Part shown: one piece after another, positions 41,865-53,091 of the stretch
How the letters are laid out: every line of letters begins with the position of its first letter
How positions within the stretch are numbered: the first letter of the stretch is position 1
Assembly (NCBI GenBank): GCA_000403475.2
Contig: KE159795.1
Span: 1,770,058-1,834,057, forward strand
DNA length: 64,000 nt
Source of the DNA: Lachnospiraceae bacterium MD308
GTDB taxonomy: Bacteria > Bacillota > Clostridia > Lachnospirales > Lachnospiraceae
Reading direction: 5' to 3'
The notes under the pieces: generated by a model
What the model was told of the DNA's origin: nothing
Databases searched by the model: none
Seen by the model: the letters and a program-made list of their open reading frames with translations, nothing else
Made by a program: the position numbers and the translations under genes

Positions 41865-42773
41865 TTATTTCAATCTTTTTTCATCCACCAGCGCCAGCGT
41901 ATCATAATACCGTCCTAAAAAGGATTCATCCTTCCTCATCACACACATGAGGTAAAGACTGTCAATAACGGAATACTGCGGCATATTCTCCGAGCCAGGT
42001 TCATAGCAAGTCGATTGACTCTGGTTGGAAAAACTTCCGTAATTAAATCCTGTCATAATCGATATGTCCGCCGCCTGATTTACCGGCGAGCCCTTCACCC
42101 CGGTAATCGCAACCGTCTGAATACCCCTTTCACCTGCGTGCCTGAGACATTCTGTTACAGGAGACGAATATCCCATATTACTGATTCCCACAACAAGATC
42201 TCCCGGCCGCGCCATGCCCACACCCGACACCATATTCTGGAAATCTCCAAAACAATTGCACAGCACTCCCAGCATACGAAACCGCAGACATGCACTCTGC
42301 GCCGCCAAAAAAGAATGTCCCTCCCCCATAAACAATACCTGACGGGCCTCAAGGATTGTCTCCGCCACCTTTTCCATTAAGTCAAAATCCAAAAGGGACA
42401 GGGTATCATTAAGCATCTCCACTTCACTTCCAATCACATACCGGCATACGCTTTCCGCATCCCGGCTGTTCGGAAATCCGCCAGCATATAATACCGTCTG
42501 GCCCGACAAAAGCCCCTTTTCTCCATTCTGCTCATCTTCGAATGACTCCTGTATTGCCCGCAAAAACGTCTTATAATTTTCGAACCCCAAAGTACGCACA
42601 AACCTTGTCACCGTCGCATTGCTGACCCTGCTTTTTTCTGCCAGCATGCCTATAGTATAACCTCCGCGCTTTGGCGGACTTTCCAGCAAAACATCCGCAA
42701 TTCTCTTCATTGCAGGATTCATCTGAATGTAATTAGCTTTAATCGCTAAAAACGGATTTACATTCTCCTTCAT
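41865..42773 (-). CDS. MurR/RpiR-family transcriptional regulator
   Basis: 302 residues. N-terminal HTH_6 domain (about 5-80: MLAEKSRVSNATVTRFVRTLGFENYKTF, cited in part as SRVSNATVTRFVRTLG) and C-terminal SIS sugar-phosphate-binding domain (about 125-265: ARQVLFMGEGHSFLAAQ, GVGMARPGDLVVGISNMG). Typically senses a phosphosugar and controls nearby sugar genes. Position at the end of the cluster and the shared TATTTTCA motif upstream suggest it controls the transporter operon and the kinase. Confidence 0.9.
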   Translation of the reverse strand: MKENVNPFLAIKANYIQMNPAMKRIADVLLESPPKRGGYTIGMLAEKSRVSNATVTRFVRTLGFENYKTFLRAIQESFEDEQNGEKGLLSGQTVLYAGGFPNSRDAESVCRYVIGSEVEMLNDTLSLLDFDLMEKVAETILEARQVLFMGEGHSFLAAQSACLRFRMLGVLCNCFGDFQNMVSGVGMARPGDLVVGISNMGYSSPVTECLRHAGERGIQTVAITGVKGSPVNQAADISIMTGFNYGSFSNQSQSTCYEPGSENMPQYSVIDSLYLMCVMRKDESFLGRYYDTLALVDEKRLK

Positions 42774-43155
42774 ATCTGCACCTGTTTCTTTCTTTTTTAA
42801 TCTCCCTCATATACAGCAATATATTTTCATTATAGATTGTTCTCCAGAAAAAATCAATTATTATATAATAATTTTAAAATTATATTTTCATATATACAAG
42901 CTATTCTGAAATTATAATCATCTCTCAGTTTCGTCTTTCACCTGAAAACCGCTATATTTCGCGACGTATTTATATGCAAATCTCTGTTCTCTGGAAATTA
43001 TTTACTCAAATCCACACTTATATGTAAATAGAATTTTAAGCACAAGAAAAATTATTTTCATGCATAGGATATTTCATGTTAGCAAATGCAAAACGGGCAG
43101 CAATTTTTCAATTACATGCCCGCCTCTCTTTTCATTTAACAGGATTATGTAAAAA
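42774..43155. other. Intergenic region: RpiR promoter side and MCP terminator
   Basis: AT-rich, no gene seen. Holds several TATTTTCA-like motifs (near 42823, 42882 and 43055) and, at 43088-43123, the hairpin that ends the chemotaxis gene. Confidence 0.5.
43088..43123 (-). terminator. Terminator of the chemotaxis protein gene
   Basis: Arms cgggca (43094-43099) and tgcccg (43117-43122) with an inner aatt/aatt pairing; on the minus strand followed by TTTT. Confidence 0.5.
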
Positions 43156-44829
43156 CTACCTGCGTGTACCGTTAAGCTCAAAGGATTTCATCAAATTCTT
43201 GAGCAGACCTGCCTGCGACGATAATTGCTCACTGGCAGCCGCACATTCCTCACTTGTTGCGGAGTTCGTCTGGACAACATTCGATATCTGCCCGATTCCA
43301 TCTGTAACTTGCTCAATCGCTTTCGTCTGTTTTTCCACTGCCTCCACAACAAACGCCACCTTCGTTGTTACATTTCCGGCAATCTGGCTTGTTTTTTCCA
43401 GAGATTCCGTAACTCTGTTCACTGCCTCTCCGCCTTCAGCGACAGTCGCAATCGAACTTTCAATCAACTCTTTCGTCGCCTTAGTCGCTTCCTCTGACTT
43501 AGCAGCCAAATTGCTGACCTCATCAGCAACTACTGCAAAGCCTTTGCCGGCAGTACCCGCTCTTGCCGCTTCAACCGCTGCATTCAGAGCAAGAATGTTA
43601 ATCTGGAAAGCAATATTTTCAATAGTTGCAATAATCGTACTAATCTTCTTAGAAGAATCCGATATACGCCCCATAGCCTCATTCAAATCTTTCACATAAT
43701 CAATACTGATGCCCAACTGTGCTCCTGCCCGGTCAACATACTGTCCCGCTTCTTCAGCGGCGGCAGTTGTCCGCCGTGCACTCTCCGATATATCCGCAAT
43801 CGTAGCAGAAATCTCCTGAATAGAACTCGCCTGCTGCGTAGCCCCCTGAGCCATAGACTGCGCGCTGCTGGACACATTATCAGAACCGGATGACACCTGT
43901 CCTGCACTTGCCGCTATCTGCCCCATCGTATGATTCAGCCCGGATTGAATCTTATCCAGAGATACCTTGATAGAATGAAAATCACCCATATATTCCTGAC
44001 GGGCGCTCTCCGTCAGATTACCTTTTGCAATGGAATCCAGCACGTCAGTAATCTCGCCAATATATGCCCTCAGGCGATGAGTCGTATCTTCAAAAATCTG
44101 ACCCAGCATCCCGATTTCATCATTTGACCGAAAGCAGACCTGTACTTCTCTGCCATTAGATATCCCAAGATCACCCATCTCCAGGCGCTTTGCAACTTCT
44201 GTAATCTCTCCCATCGGATCGGATACTCTCTTTTTTAGATATCCCACCAAAAATACAGCACACAGAGCAATCGCGATCAAACTCAATCCGCTTGCCCAGA
44301 TAATAACACTGAATGTCTCTTCATTAACAGCAGCCATAGATATTCCGGCAAAGATCAGACCGTTAATCTGTCCATTCTCCCCTTTTGTGGGAACATAAGA
44401 ACACAGGTAATCCGTCCCCAAAATATCCGCTTCTCCCACATATGCCTGCCCCTTCTGAAGCACAATCTCATTCAGCTCAGAAGACAGCTTGGTTCCTACT
44501 ACACGTTCTCCATCCTTGGTCACCGTACTGTACGCCCGGGTATCACCTTCAAAAATTGTAAATTCACAGTCCATGCTGCTCTTCAACTCATCCAAAAGCT
44601 GATTGACATCGTCTCCCCGGGATAAACGCTCAAGCTCACGGGCAAGTATATTCGTACCGTTTGTACAACGTTCTTCCTGCATCCTCGTAATCAGGGATTT
44701 AAACATAAAGACGCAAATTGTCATAGCCAACACAAAAGAAACTACCTGCATAACCGCTACAACACGCCCTACTTTTCCCCCGATACTTCTGTACTTTTTT
44801 TCTTTTCCAGCCGTCTGCCCTTTTTTCAT
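43156..44829 (-). CDS. Methyl-accepting chemotaxis protein
   Basis: 557 residues from the ATG at 44829 (CAGGAGGAG upstream). TM1 about 23-45, an extracellular single-Cache-like sensor (about 46-175, with VGTKLSSELNEIVLQKGQ), TM2 about 178-202, HAMP about 203-255, then the long signalling coiled coil with the hairpin tip region NILALNAAVEAARAGTAGKGF (cited in part: ALNAAVEAARAG), which binds CheA and CheW. No chemotaxis or flagellar genes are nearby. The signal sensed is unknown. Confidence 0.93.
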   Translation of the reverse strand: MKKGQTAGKEKKYRSIGGKVGRVVAVMQVVSFVLAMTICVFMFKSLITRMQEERCTNGTNILARELERLSRGDDVNQLLDELKSSMDCEFTIFEGDTRAYSTVTKDGERVVGTKLSSELNEIVLQKGQAYVGEADILGTDYLCSYVPTKGENGQINGLIFAGISMAAVNEETFSVIIWASGLSLIAIALCAVFLVGYLKKRVSDPMGEITEVAKRLEMGDLGISNGREVQVCFRSNDEIGMLGQIFEDTTHRLRAYIGEITDVLDSIAKGNLTESARQEYMGDFHSIKVSLDKIQSGLNHTMGQIAASAGQVSSGSDNVSSSAQSMAQGATQQASSIQEISATIADISESARRTTAAAEEAGQYVDRAGAQLGISIDYVKDLNEAMGRISDSSKKISTIIATIENIAFQINILALNAAVEAARAGTAGKGFAVVADEVSNLAAKSEEATKATKELIESSIATVAEGGEAVNRVTESLEKTSQIAGNVTTKVAFVVEAVEKQTKAIEQVTDGIGQISNVVQTNSATSEECAAASEQLSSQAGLLKNLMKSFELNGTRR

Positions 44830-44867
44830 CTCTGCTCCTCCTGCCATTCAATATGCTCAAAAATATT

Positions 44868-44900
44868 GAAAAAGGCTTTCCGAGACAAACGGAAAGCCTT
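44868..44900 (-). terminator. Terminator of tuf
   Basis: aaggctttccg (44872-44882) and cggaaagcctt (44890-44900) form an 11-bp stem with a 7-base loop; T run on the minus strand. Lies 18 bases beyond the tuf stop. Confidence 0.85.
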
Positions 44901-44917
44901 CATATAATCAGTTCTGA

Positions 44918-46105
44918 TTACTCAAGAATCTTAGCAACTGTACCAGAACCTACTGTACGTCCACCCTCACGGATAGCGAAACGAAGACCCTGCTCCATAG
45001 CAACCGGATGAATCAGCTCTGCTGTGATCTCTACGTTATCACCAGGCATGCACATCTCGATACCGTCTGGAAGGTTGCAGATACCTGTTACGTCTGTTGT
45101 TCTGAAGTAGAACTGCGGACGATAGTTGTTGAAGAATGGTGTATGACGGCCACCCTCGTCTTTTGTCAGAACGTAAACCTGTCCTGTGAACTTTGTATGA
45201 CATGTTACAGAACCCGGTTTAACAAGACACTGACCTCTCTCGATCTCTGTTCTCTGAACACCACGAAGAAGAGCGCCGATGTTATCACCTGCCTGAGCCT
45301 CGTCAAGCAGCTTACGGAACATCTCAACACCTGTTACAACTGTTTTTCTCTTATCCTCATGGATACCGATAATCTCCACTTCATCATTTACATGAAGAGT
45401 ACCACGCTCTACTCTACCAGTAGCAACTGTTCCACGTCCTGTGATAGAGAATACGTCCTCTACAGGCATAAGGAACGGCTGGTCTGTAGCACGCTGCGGA
45501 TCTGGAACGAAAGAGTCAACTGTCTCCATAAGCTCCATGATCTTGTCGCCCCACTCGCTCTGCGGATCCTCAAGAGCCTTAAGTGCGGAACCCTGGATAA
45601 TCGGGCATCCCTCGAACTCATACTCCTCAAGAACTTCTGTAATCTCCATCTCTACCAGCTCAAGAAGCTCCTCATCGTCTACCATGTCGCATTTGTTCAT
45701 GAATACTACGATGTAAGGAACGCCTACCTGACGGGACAGAAGGATGTGCTCTTTTGTCTGAGCCATAACACCGTCTGTAGCAGCTACTACGAGGATAGCG
45801 CCGTCCATCTGAGCAGCACCAGTGATCATGTTCTTAACGTAGTCAGCATGTCCCGGGCAGTCAACGTGAGCATAGTGACGGTTAGCTGTCTCATACTCAA
45901 CGTGAGCTGTGGAGATTGTGATTCCACGCTCTCTCTCTTCCGGAGCCTTGTCGATGTTATCGAATGCTACTGCTGCGTTACCTTCTACTCTCTCAGACAG
46001 AACCTTTGTGATTGCTGCTGTAAGAGTTGTCTTACCATGGTCAACGTGGCCGATGGTACCAATATTACAATGTGGTTTAGTTCTTTCAAATTTAGCTTTT
46101 GCCAT
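44918..46105 (-). CDS. tuf: Elongation factor Tu
   Basis: 395 residues, full length. G1 GHVDHGKT (about 19-26), G3 DCPGH (about 81-85), G4 NKCD (about 136-139), then domains II and III with the typical ending [11 protein letters not shown]. Delivers aminoacyl-tRNA to the ribosome using GTP. Last gene of the str operon here but with its own promoter. Strong codon bias produces a spurious long antisense frame. Confidence 0.98.
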   Translation of the reverse strand: MAKAKFERTKPHCNIGTIGHVDHGKTTLTAAITKVLSERVEGNAAVAFDNIDKAPEERERGITISTAHVEYETANRHYAHVDCPGHADYVKNMITGAAQMDGAILVVAATDGVMAQTKEHILLSRQVGVPYIVVFMNKCDMVDDEELLELVEMEITEVLEEYEFEGCPIIQGSALKALEDPQSEWGDKIMELMETVDSFVPDPQRATDQPFLMPVEDVFSITGRGTVATGRVERGTLHVNDEVEIIGIHEDKRKTVVTGVEMFRKLLDEAQAGDNIGALLRGVQRTEIERGQCLVKPGSVTCHTKFTGQVYVLTKDEGGRHTPFFNNYRPQFYFRTTDVTGICNLPDGIEMCMPGDNVEITAELIHPVAMEQGLRFAIREGGRTVGSGTVAKILE

Positions 46106-46178
46106 TATGAATATCCTCCTTAATTTTCAGCGCCATTTATGGCATAATTATAATTTTACGTTTGCTCGGCTAACTTTG

Positions 46179-46207
46179 ATTATATTTCAAATCATACAGT
46201 TTTTCAA
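46179..46207 (-). promoter_or_regulatory. Promoter of tuf
   Basis: Minus strand: TTGAAA (46207-46202), 17-base spacer, TATAAT (46184-46179), located in the 118-base gap after fusA. A small gccat-aa-atggc hairpin lies in the leader at 46132-46143. Confidence 0.65.
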
Positions 46208-46223
46208 GCCTTTTCTTATTTCT

Positions 46224-48341
46224 TTAAGCATTTTTATTTGACAGTACCTTCTCCTGAACAGATTTCGGTACCGGCTCATATTTTTCAAAGAACATGGAGT
46301 AGTTTCCGCGTCCCTGTGTCCTGGAACGAAGGTCTGTAGAGTAGCCGAACATCTCGGAAAGCGGCACGTATCCACGCACAATCTTTCCTCCGCCTAAGTC
46401 GTCCATACCTTCGATACGTCCGCGCCGTGAGTTGATGTCGCCGATTACATCGCCCATATACTCTTCCGGCATCGTAACCTCAACCTTCATGATAGGCTCA
46501 AGAAGTATCGGATCAGCTTTCTTCATGGCATCCTTGAATGCAAGAGAACCTGCAATGTGGAATGCCATCTCGCTGGAGTCTACCTCATGGTAGGAGCCGT
46601 CGTAGACATTTGCCTTAACGCCCACAACCGGGAATCCGCCGAGGATACCTGCCTGCATAGCCTCCTCGATACCTTCGCCGATCTTCGGAATGTATTCCTT
46701 CGGAATCGCTCCGCCGACTACGGTAGATTCGAACTTGAACAGCTCCTCGCCGTTGGCATCCATTGGCTCAAATTTAACTTTACAGTGCCCGTACTGTCCG
46801 CGTCCGCCAGACTGCTTCGCGTACTTACTGTCAACGTCAACCGCCTTTGTAAACGCCTCTTTATAAGCAACCTGAGGCGCGCCTACATTTGCCTCTACCT
46901 TGAACTCACGCAGAAGTCTGTCCACGATAATCTCAAGGTGCAGCTCGCCCATTCCGGCGATAATCGTCTGGCCTGTCTCCTGGTCAGTGTGCGCGCGGAA
47001 TGTCGGGTCTTCCTCTGCAAGTTTTGCAAGGGATTCTCCAAGCTTGCCCTGGGATGCCTTCGTCTTAGGCTCGATTGCAAGCTCGATAACCGGCTCAGGG
47101 AACTCCATGGATTCCAGAATAACCGGATGCTGTTCATCACAGAGTGTATCACCTGTAGATGTAAACTTGAATCCGATCGCTGCCGCGATATCTCCGGAAT
47201 ATACTTTGTCAAGCTCCTGCCTCTTGTTGGCATGCATCTGAAGGATACGTCCGACACGCTCTTTCTTTCCTTTTGATGCATTCAGCACATAAGAACCGGA
47301 ATTCATAGTACCGGAATACACTCTGAAGTATGCCAGCTTACCTACAAACGGGTCTGTCATGATCTTGAATGCCAGCGCTGAGAAAGGCTCTTCATCGGAA
47401 GAATGCCTTACCATTTCATTTCCATCCTCATCAACACCCTGAATCGGCGGGATGTCAAGCGGGGACGGCATAAATTCAACCACAGCGTCCAAAAGTTTCT
47501 GAACTCCTTTGTTCCTGTAAGCTGTTCCGCAGCATACCGGAACCGCTGTACATTCACAGGTGGCTTTCCTTAACACTGCTTTTAATTCATCAACTGACGG
47601 CTCTTCCCCTTCCAGGTATGCCATCATCAGATCATCGTCTAACTCGCAGATCTTCTCGACCAGCTCCGTGCGGTAAAGCTCCGCGTCATCCGCCATGTCT
47701 TCCGGAATATCTACGATCGCGATATCATCTCCCTTATCGTCATTGTAAAGATAAGCCTTCATCTCAAAAAGGTCGACGATTCCTTTAAACTCGTCTTCTT
47801 TTCCGATTGGAAGCTGAATGCAGATCGCATTCTTGCCCAATCTGGTCTTAATCTGTTCTACTGCACCATAGAAATTGGCTCCTAAGATATCCATCTTGTT
47901 GATAAATGCCATTCTCGGTACATTGTATGTGTCAGCCTGACGCCACACATTTTCTGACTGCGGCTCAACTCCGCCTTTTGCACAAAATACGCCCACTGCG
48001 CCGTCAAGCACACGAAGCGAACGCTCTACCTCTACTGTAAAGTCAACGTGTCCCGGAGTATCAATGATATTGATACGGTGCTCTAGCGCACCCTCCTTCG
48101 GCTTACAGTTCTCCTGCAGCGTCCAGTGACATGTTGTAGCCGCGGAAGTGATCGTTATACCTCTCTCCTGTTCCTGAGCCATCCAGTCCATGGTAGCAGT
48201 ACCTTCGTGAGTATCACCAATTTTGTGATTAACACCGGTATAATATAAGATACGCTCAGTTGTTGTTGTTTTACCAGCATCAATATGAGCCATAATACCG
48301 ATATTTCTCGTCCTTTCTAATGGGTATTCTCTTCCTGCCAT
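46224..48341 (-). CDS. fusA: Elongation factor G
   Basis: 705 residues. G1 [15 protein letters not shown] near residue 17, G3 DTPGHVDF, G4 NKMD, then the later EF-G domains ([11 protein letters not shown], domain IV with its [21 protein letters not shown] region). Catalyses ribosomal translocation with GTP. Ten bases after rpsG, so co-transcribed in the str operon. Confidence 0.98.
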   Translation of the reverse strand: MAGREYPLERTRNIGIMAHIDAGKTTTTERILYYTGVNHKIGDTHEGTATMDWMAQEQERGITITSAATTCHWTLQENCKPKEGALEHRINIIDTPGHVDFTVEVERSLRVLDGAVGVFCAKGGVEPQSENVWRQADTYNVPRMAFINKMDILGANFYGAVEQIKTRLGKNAICIQLPIGKEDEFKGIVDLFEMKAYLYNDDKGDDIAIVDIPEDMADDAELYRTELVEKICELDDDLMMAYLEGEEPSVDELKAVLRKATCECTAVPVCCGTAYRNKGVQKLLDAVVEFMPSPLDIPPIQGVDEDGNEMVRHSSDEEPFSALAFKIMTDPFVGKLAYFRVYSGTMNSGSYVLNASKGKKERVGRILQMHANKRQELDKVYSGDIAAAIGFKFTSTGDTLCDEQHPVILESMEFPEPVIELAIEPKTKASQGKLGESLAKLAEEDPTFRAHTDQETGQTIIAGMGELHLEIIVDRLLREFKVEANVGAPQVAYKEAFTKAVDVDSKYAKQSGGRGQYGHCKVKFEPMDANGEELFKFESTVVGGAIPKEYIPKIGEGIEEAMQAGILGGFPVVGVKANVYDGSYHEVDSSEMAFHIAGSLAFKDAMKKADPILLEPIMKVEVTMPEEYMGDVIGDINSRRGRIEGMDDLGGGKIVRGYVPLSEMFGYSTDLRSRTQGRGNYSMFFEKYEPVPKSVQEKVLSNKNA

Positions 48342-48350
48342 TATTGCCTC

Positions 48351-49120
<770 letters not shown>

Positions 49121-49534
49121 TTACTTTTTCGGCCTCTTAGCGCCATATTTGGAGCGCGCCTGTCTTCTCTTGGCAACACCTGCTGTATCAAGTGTTCCTC
49201 TAACGATATGGTAACGTGTACCTGGAAGGTCTTTTACCCTTCCTCCACGAATCAGGACAACGCTATGCTCCTGAAGGTTGTGTCCTTCGCCCGGGATATA
49301 GCTTGTAACCTCGATACCGTTAGAAAGGCGTACCCTGGCAATCTTTCTCAGCGCTGAGTTCGGCTTCTTCGGTGTAGCTGTCTTAACTGCTGTGCACACG
49401 CCTCTCTTCTGCGGAGCAGACTCATCTGTCGCTCTCTTTCTCAGGGAGTTGTAGCCTTTCTGGAGTGCCGGAGCTGTAGACTTCTTTACTGCTGTCTGAC
49501 GTCCTTTTTTTACTAACTGGTTAAATGTTGGCAT
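49121..49534 (-). CDS. rpsL: 30S ribosomal protein S12
   Basis: 137 residues from ATG at 49534 behind AGGAGG. Decoding-centre protein. Carries the 13-residue insertion usual in Firmicutes relative to E. coli. The Lys residues that set streptomycin sensitivity are unchanged (Lys56 in [11 protein letters not shown], Lys101 in GGRVKDLPG). First gene of the str operon, with its own promoter and a hairpin at the mRNA 5' end. Confidence 0.97.
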   Translation of the reverse strand: MPTFNQLVKKGRQTAVKKSTAPALQKGYNSLRKRATDESAPQKRGVCTAVKTATPKKPNSALRKIARVRLSNGIEVTSYIPGEGHNLQEHSVVLIRGGRVKDLPGTRYHIVRGTLDTAGVAKRRQARSKYGAKRPKK

Positions 49535-49586
49535 TCTTTTCACCTCCTACGATAATAATAAGTTGCAATTCATCTGTATGAATAAA

Positions 49587-49615
49587 TGCATGGAGACACA
49601 ATGCATCTCCATGCA
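49587..49615 (-). promoter_or_regulatory. Stem-loop at the predicted 5' end of the rpsL mRNA
   Basis: 10-bp perfect stem (tgcatggaga/tctccatgca) with a 9-base loop, starting a few bases after the expected transcription start. A 5'-terminal hairpin commonly protects mRNA from decay. It could also act as terminator of the upstream gene. Confidence 0.5.
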
Positions 49616-49624
49616 CGCTAGATT

Positions 49625-49653
49625 AGTTTATTACGATTTTACGCCGTTGTCAA
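49625..49653 (-). promoter_or_regulatory. Promoter of the rpsL-rpsG-fusA operon
   Basis: Minus strand: TTGACA (49653-49648), 17-base spacer, TAAACT (49630-49625), about 90 bases before the rpsL start. Confidence 0.65.
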
Positions 49654-49691
49654 GGGCTTTATTGCGTTTTCCACCTGTTTTTACAGCGTTT

Positions 49692-51050
49692 TTAACCTTT
49701 CTGTTTCTCGAAGAAATTATCAACGCTCTTCTTGATCTCTTCAGGTTTCATCGTCTTAAGGAGATACCCTGCCGGTTTCAGCGGAACAATCTTTTGAATA
49801 CTCTCCTTATCTCCTCTTCCCGTCAGGAAAATAACCGGAATATCAGCAGTTTCTTCCTCCGCGCGGATCATGTCAAGCACCTGCCTTCCGTCGCATACCG
49901 GCATCTCATAGTCAAGAAGCACAAGGTCGGGTCTGTTGAGGGTCATGCTTCGAATCGCCGCCATTCCTGACTGAGCAAGACCGACTTCATAATCTTTCTC
50001 CAGGAGCTGCTTGATGGCCTGGCGCATGAGGCCGGAATCATCTACCACAAGCACTTTCTTTTTCTTCTGGTGCACTGCTTTTTCAACCATATTTCTCTCA
50101 AGATACTTTTCAATCTCTTCCATGGCGTTCTCAACCTTGATATTTGTGCCAACGCCCTTCTCCACAAGATGCGGCGCGCTTACACAAAAAGCAAAATATC
50201 CCATTCCCGTATCAAGCAAAAGACTGAACTGCAATTTTTTCTTATCAATCACCTGTTGGAACTGTTCATAATTCAAAAGATTTTCCGCCTTTATCTTACG
50301 CAGGTCTGCAGACGGGAAATACCTCTTAAGCTTCTCCACAAACTGTCTCGCCGCATACCTTGTTGCATTTATAACCATGGAGTCTACTTTACTCGTCTTC
50401 GTTTCTATCATCTTTCCAACGGTATTAAGAAGCAGCCTTTCCTCAAAAACGAGAATAATTTCCCATTCTCCTCCTTCATCCGCTTCGTATTCCAAGCGGT
50501 AATAGATTCCGTCTCCAAACTTCTCTCCGCCATACTGCTTGCTGATAATATGCGCTTTCAACCGGAACATATCGTAGATCAGATGAGTGATTGCCTCTCC
50601 CATAGACGCCTGCTCTTCATCCGGCAAAAGCTCTCCCCACTTACTCTCGCCCTCTCCTACAATGGCAAGGTCTTCCGTGAGTGTATGACCAATGAGCCAT
50701 CCTGTGCATACGCCCAGGAAATGATTGACAGCTGCCACGGAATACCCCGTCTGCTCTAATTCCCATTCAAGCTGCGGCAGCGTAACATCTCTAAAATTAT
50801 CATGGAGACGCTTGTGCGTCGTATAACCTCCGTATCTGATGGATTTCATGTACTCTTCTTCTTCTGTAAAATGTTTCATCGCATGAGCCTTGAAAAACTT
50901 AATCCCTTCATCACAAATCCACTGATGCTTCTCCGGATTCTCACCAAACCTGATCATCTTGTTCATGATGCCGAATAGCTTTTGATGCTCTTTGTCAATG
51001 TGGTCAACGCCAATATTAAACCGTTCGTTCCATGTCAATTGCTCTTCCAT
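49692..51050 (-). CDS. Bacteriohemerythrin-receiver fusion protein
   Basis: 452 residues. Hemerythrin domain about 1-135 with the complete iron-ligand set: His22, His60-x3-Glu64, His79-x3-His83 and His122-x4-Asp127. A middle domain (about 145-300) of unclear family, CheX-like in pattern. C-terminal response-regulator receiver (about 331-452): DD at 336-337, phosphoacceptor Asp379 in LLDYEMP, Thr in FLTGRG and the conserved Lys in GYLLK. Could sense O2 or NO and link to a two-component or chemotaxis pathway. No kinase nearby. ATG at 51050 follows GGAGG. Confidence 0.85.
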   Translation of the reverse strand: MEEQLTWNERFNIGVDHIDKEHQKLFGIMNKMIRFGENPEKHQWICDEGIKFFKAHAMKHFTEEEEYMKSIRYGGYTTHKRLHDNFRDVTLPQLEWELEQTGYSVAAVNHFLGVCTGWLIGHTLTEDLAIVGEGESKWGELLPDEEQASMGEAITHLIYDMFRLKAHIISKQYGGEKFGDGIYYRLEYEADEGGEWEIILVFEERLLLNTVGKMIETKTSKVDSMVINATRYAARQFVEKLKRYFPSADLRKIKAENLLNYEQFQQVIDKKKLQFSLLLDTGMGYFAFCVSAPHLVEKGVGTNIKVENAMEEIEKYLERNMVEKAVHQKKKKVLVVDDSGLMRQAIKQLLEKDYEVGLAQSGMAAIRSMTLNRPDLVLLDYEMPVCDGRQVLDMIRAEEETADIPVIFLTGRGDKESIQKIVPLKPAGYLLKTMKPEEIKKSVDNFFEKQKG

Positions 51051-51411
51051 CTTATATTCCTCCAAATCATTCTATATAATAATTTTTTAATTCCAGACAG
51101 ATAAGACATCTTCAATCCAGCAAAATTTGCGCAAAAAAAGAGCCTGCTCCTCCAAACTTACTGCTTCTAACCGCCCTGAATAAAACACGCTCTTATAAAT
51201 TCATGTCCGCCTTGGTTTCCGCACTGCAAATTGCTCTCAAATCTTGAAACAGGGTTTCCTCTACATGTTTTATTTCAAAGAACAATGTCTACGCATTGAT
51301 GCTGTGAAAGTAAAATTGTTACTACCGTGTCTGTTATTATAATATTAAGCAATTGTCTATAGCGTACCATAAGCGACGCAAAAATTCAACTGATTTTACC
51401 AAATTTACCAT
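51051..51411. other. Intergenic region without a recognisable gene
   Basis: About 360 bases between the hemerythrin fusion and glf. No frame with a site and no clear hairpin-plus-T run. It should contain the promoter of the hemerythrin gene, but I see no convincing box pair. Confidence 0.4.
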
Positions 51412-52515
51412 CTATTTACCAAGCTCAGCCCTGCACTTTTTAAGCGCCGATGCAATCACTGCATCCATGTCATAATACCGGTATTCTCCGAGCCTCCCCC
51501 CGAAGATAACCTTTTCCTCGGATGCCGACAGATTCTTATATTCTTCATATAATTTCATGTTCTTTTCGTCGTTAACCGGATAATAAGGATCATCTCCCAC
51601 TTTCCATTCCGAGCTGTACTCCCGGCTGATCACAGTCTTAGGCTGCGCGCCGAACTCAAACCACTTGTGCTCGATGATGCGTGTCCACGGTGTCCCGGCA
51701 TCCGTGTAATTCACCGCCGCATTCCCCTGGAAATTCGGTTTATCAAGAACCTCCGTCTCGAATCTCACTGACCGGTACTCAAGCACACCCAGCTTATATC
51801 CAAAATAGGCGTCAATAGCACCCGTATATACCACCTTGTCAGCCAGCGCGTCAAGTTCCTTCTTTTCCGCCAAATAATCCACACCAAGACGGACTTCTGC
51901 TCCTTCCAGCATATTTGACACCATCTTCGTATATCCGCCCTGCGGAATACCCTGATACAGCGCATTAAAATAATTGTTATCAAATGTCAGGCGCACCGGC
52001 AGCCTCTTAATAATGAAAGCCGGCAGTTCACAACAAGGCCTTCCCCACTGTTTCTCCGTATACCCCTTTATCAGTTTTTCGTAGATGTCCGTTCCTACAA
52101 GGCTGATTGCCTGCTCCTCCAGGTTTTTAGGCTCTGAGACTCCTGCCGCGCGTTTCTGTTCTTCAATCTTTGCCGCCGCCTCTTCCGGTGTCACCACACC
52201 CCACATCTTGTTGAACGTGTACATATTAAATGGAAGTGAATAAAGCTCGCCCCTGTAATTCGCCACAGGAGAGTTAGTGAATCGATTAAACTCTGCAAAC
52301 CGGTTTACATACTCCCAAACCTCTTTATTGTTCGTGTGAAAAATATGCGCGCCGTACTTGTGTACATTGATATCCTCGACCTCTTCTGTATACACATTTC
52401 CCGCGATATGGTCTCTTCTGTCAATCACCAGAACCTTTTTCCCCGCATTCTTCGCCTCGTGGGCAAAAACCGCCCCGTAAAGCCCTGCTCCGACTACCAA
52501 ATAATCATACTTCAT
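51412..52515 (-). CDS. glf: UDP-galactopyranose mutase
   Basis: 367 residues. FAD-binding N-terminus DYLVVGAGLYGAVFAHEA and RRDHIAGN, then the active-site region KWFEFGAQPKTVISREY and late GRLGEYRYYDMD. Interconverts UDP-galactopyranose and UDP-galactofuranose for surface glycans. Its neighbours are not glycan genes, so it probably serves a pathway encoded elsewhere. Twelve bases downstream of the HD-domain gene and likely co-transcribed. Confidence 0.95.
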   Translation of the reverse strand: MKYDYLVVGAGLYGAVFAHEAKNAGKKVLVIDRRDHIAGNVYTEEVEDINVHKYGAHIFHTNNKEVWEYVNRFAEFNRFTNSPVANYRGELYSLPFNMYTFNKMWGVVTPEEAAAKIEEQKRAAGVSEPKNLEEQAISLVGTDIYEKLIKGYTEKQWGRPCCELPAFIIKRLPVRLTFDNNYFNALYQGIPQGGYTKMVSNMLEGAEVRLGVDYLAEKKELDALADKVVYTGAIDAYFGYKLGVLEYRSVRFETEVLDKPNFQGNAAVNYTDAGTPWTRIIEHKWFEFGAQPKTVISREYSSEWKVGDDPYYPVNDEKNMKLYEEYKNLSASEEKVIFGGRLGEYRYYDMDAVIASALKKCRAELGK

Positions 52516-52527
52516 ACTCTTTCCTTT

Positions 52528-53091
52528 CTACAGCCCAAGCTGGTCCGCAATCGCTGTCATCTCCTCTAATGCTACATCAATCAAATCATCAAGGCTCAAT
52601 CCCGTGAACTCAATCATCTCCATGTAATCTCTGTTAGCTCCCTTAGCAAACCGCAGTTCATTGAACCGTTTCATCACGGATTTATGCTTTACACTGGCAA
52701 CCTTTTTATCCGGATAAATCTGTGCCACCGCTTTCACAAAGCCGCTCATGGGGTCTGCTGCCAGTATGGCATACTGAAGCGCCGTCTTCGCCTTCGTCCC
52801 ATTCTTCGGATTATGCGCACAGATAGCGTCGAACAGCGTCTTATCCTCAATGCCCTCTTTCCTTAATATCTCCGCAGAAGTCGGGCCATGTACACTCATA
52901 TCATTCTGCCAGTCGCACTGCTCTTCATCAAGGTCATGAAGAAGTCCCACGATTCCCCAATACTCCACGTCATCCGGCGCAAGCTTTTTTGCAAGCCCTC
53001 TCATAATCGCTTCTACAGCATAGGAGTGAGTGATATAATTCTCACCCTTCATATATTTCATCAAAATATCATGTGCCTGTTCCCTGTTCAT
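52528..53091 (-). CDS. HD-domain hydrolase
   Basis: 187 residues. HD motif LLHDLDEEQCD (about 50-60) preceded by a His in HSYAVEA, with further metal-ligand candidates in FDAICAHNP. Probable metal-dependent phosphohydrolase acting on a nucleotide or similar phosphate ester; this type is common in clostridia. Function not defined. Confidence 0.82.
   Translation of the reverse strand: MNREQAHDILMKYMKGENYITHSYAVEAIMRGLAKKLAPDDVEYWGIVGLLHDLDEEQCDWQNDMSVHGPTSAEILRKEGIEDKTLFDAICAHNPKNGTKAKTALQYAILAADPMSGFVKAVAQIYPDKKVASVKHKSVMKRFNELRFAKGANRDYMEMIEFTGLSLDDLIDVALEEMTAIADQLGL

Noticed and set aside
45008-46123. 371-codon frame antisense to tuf
   Set aside because: Strong codon bias in tuf removes stops on the other strand. 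The peptide is Cys/Ser/Leu-rich without domain features.
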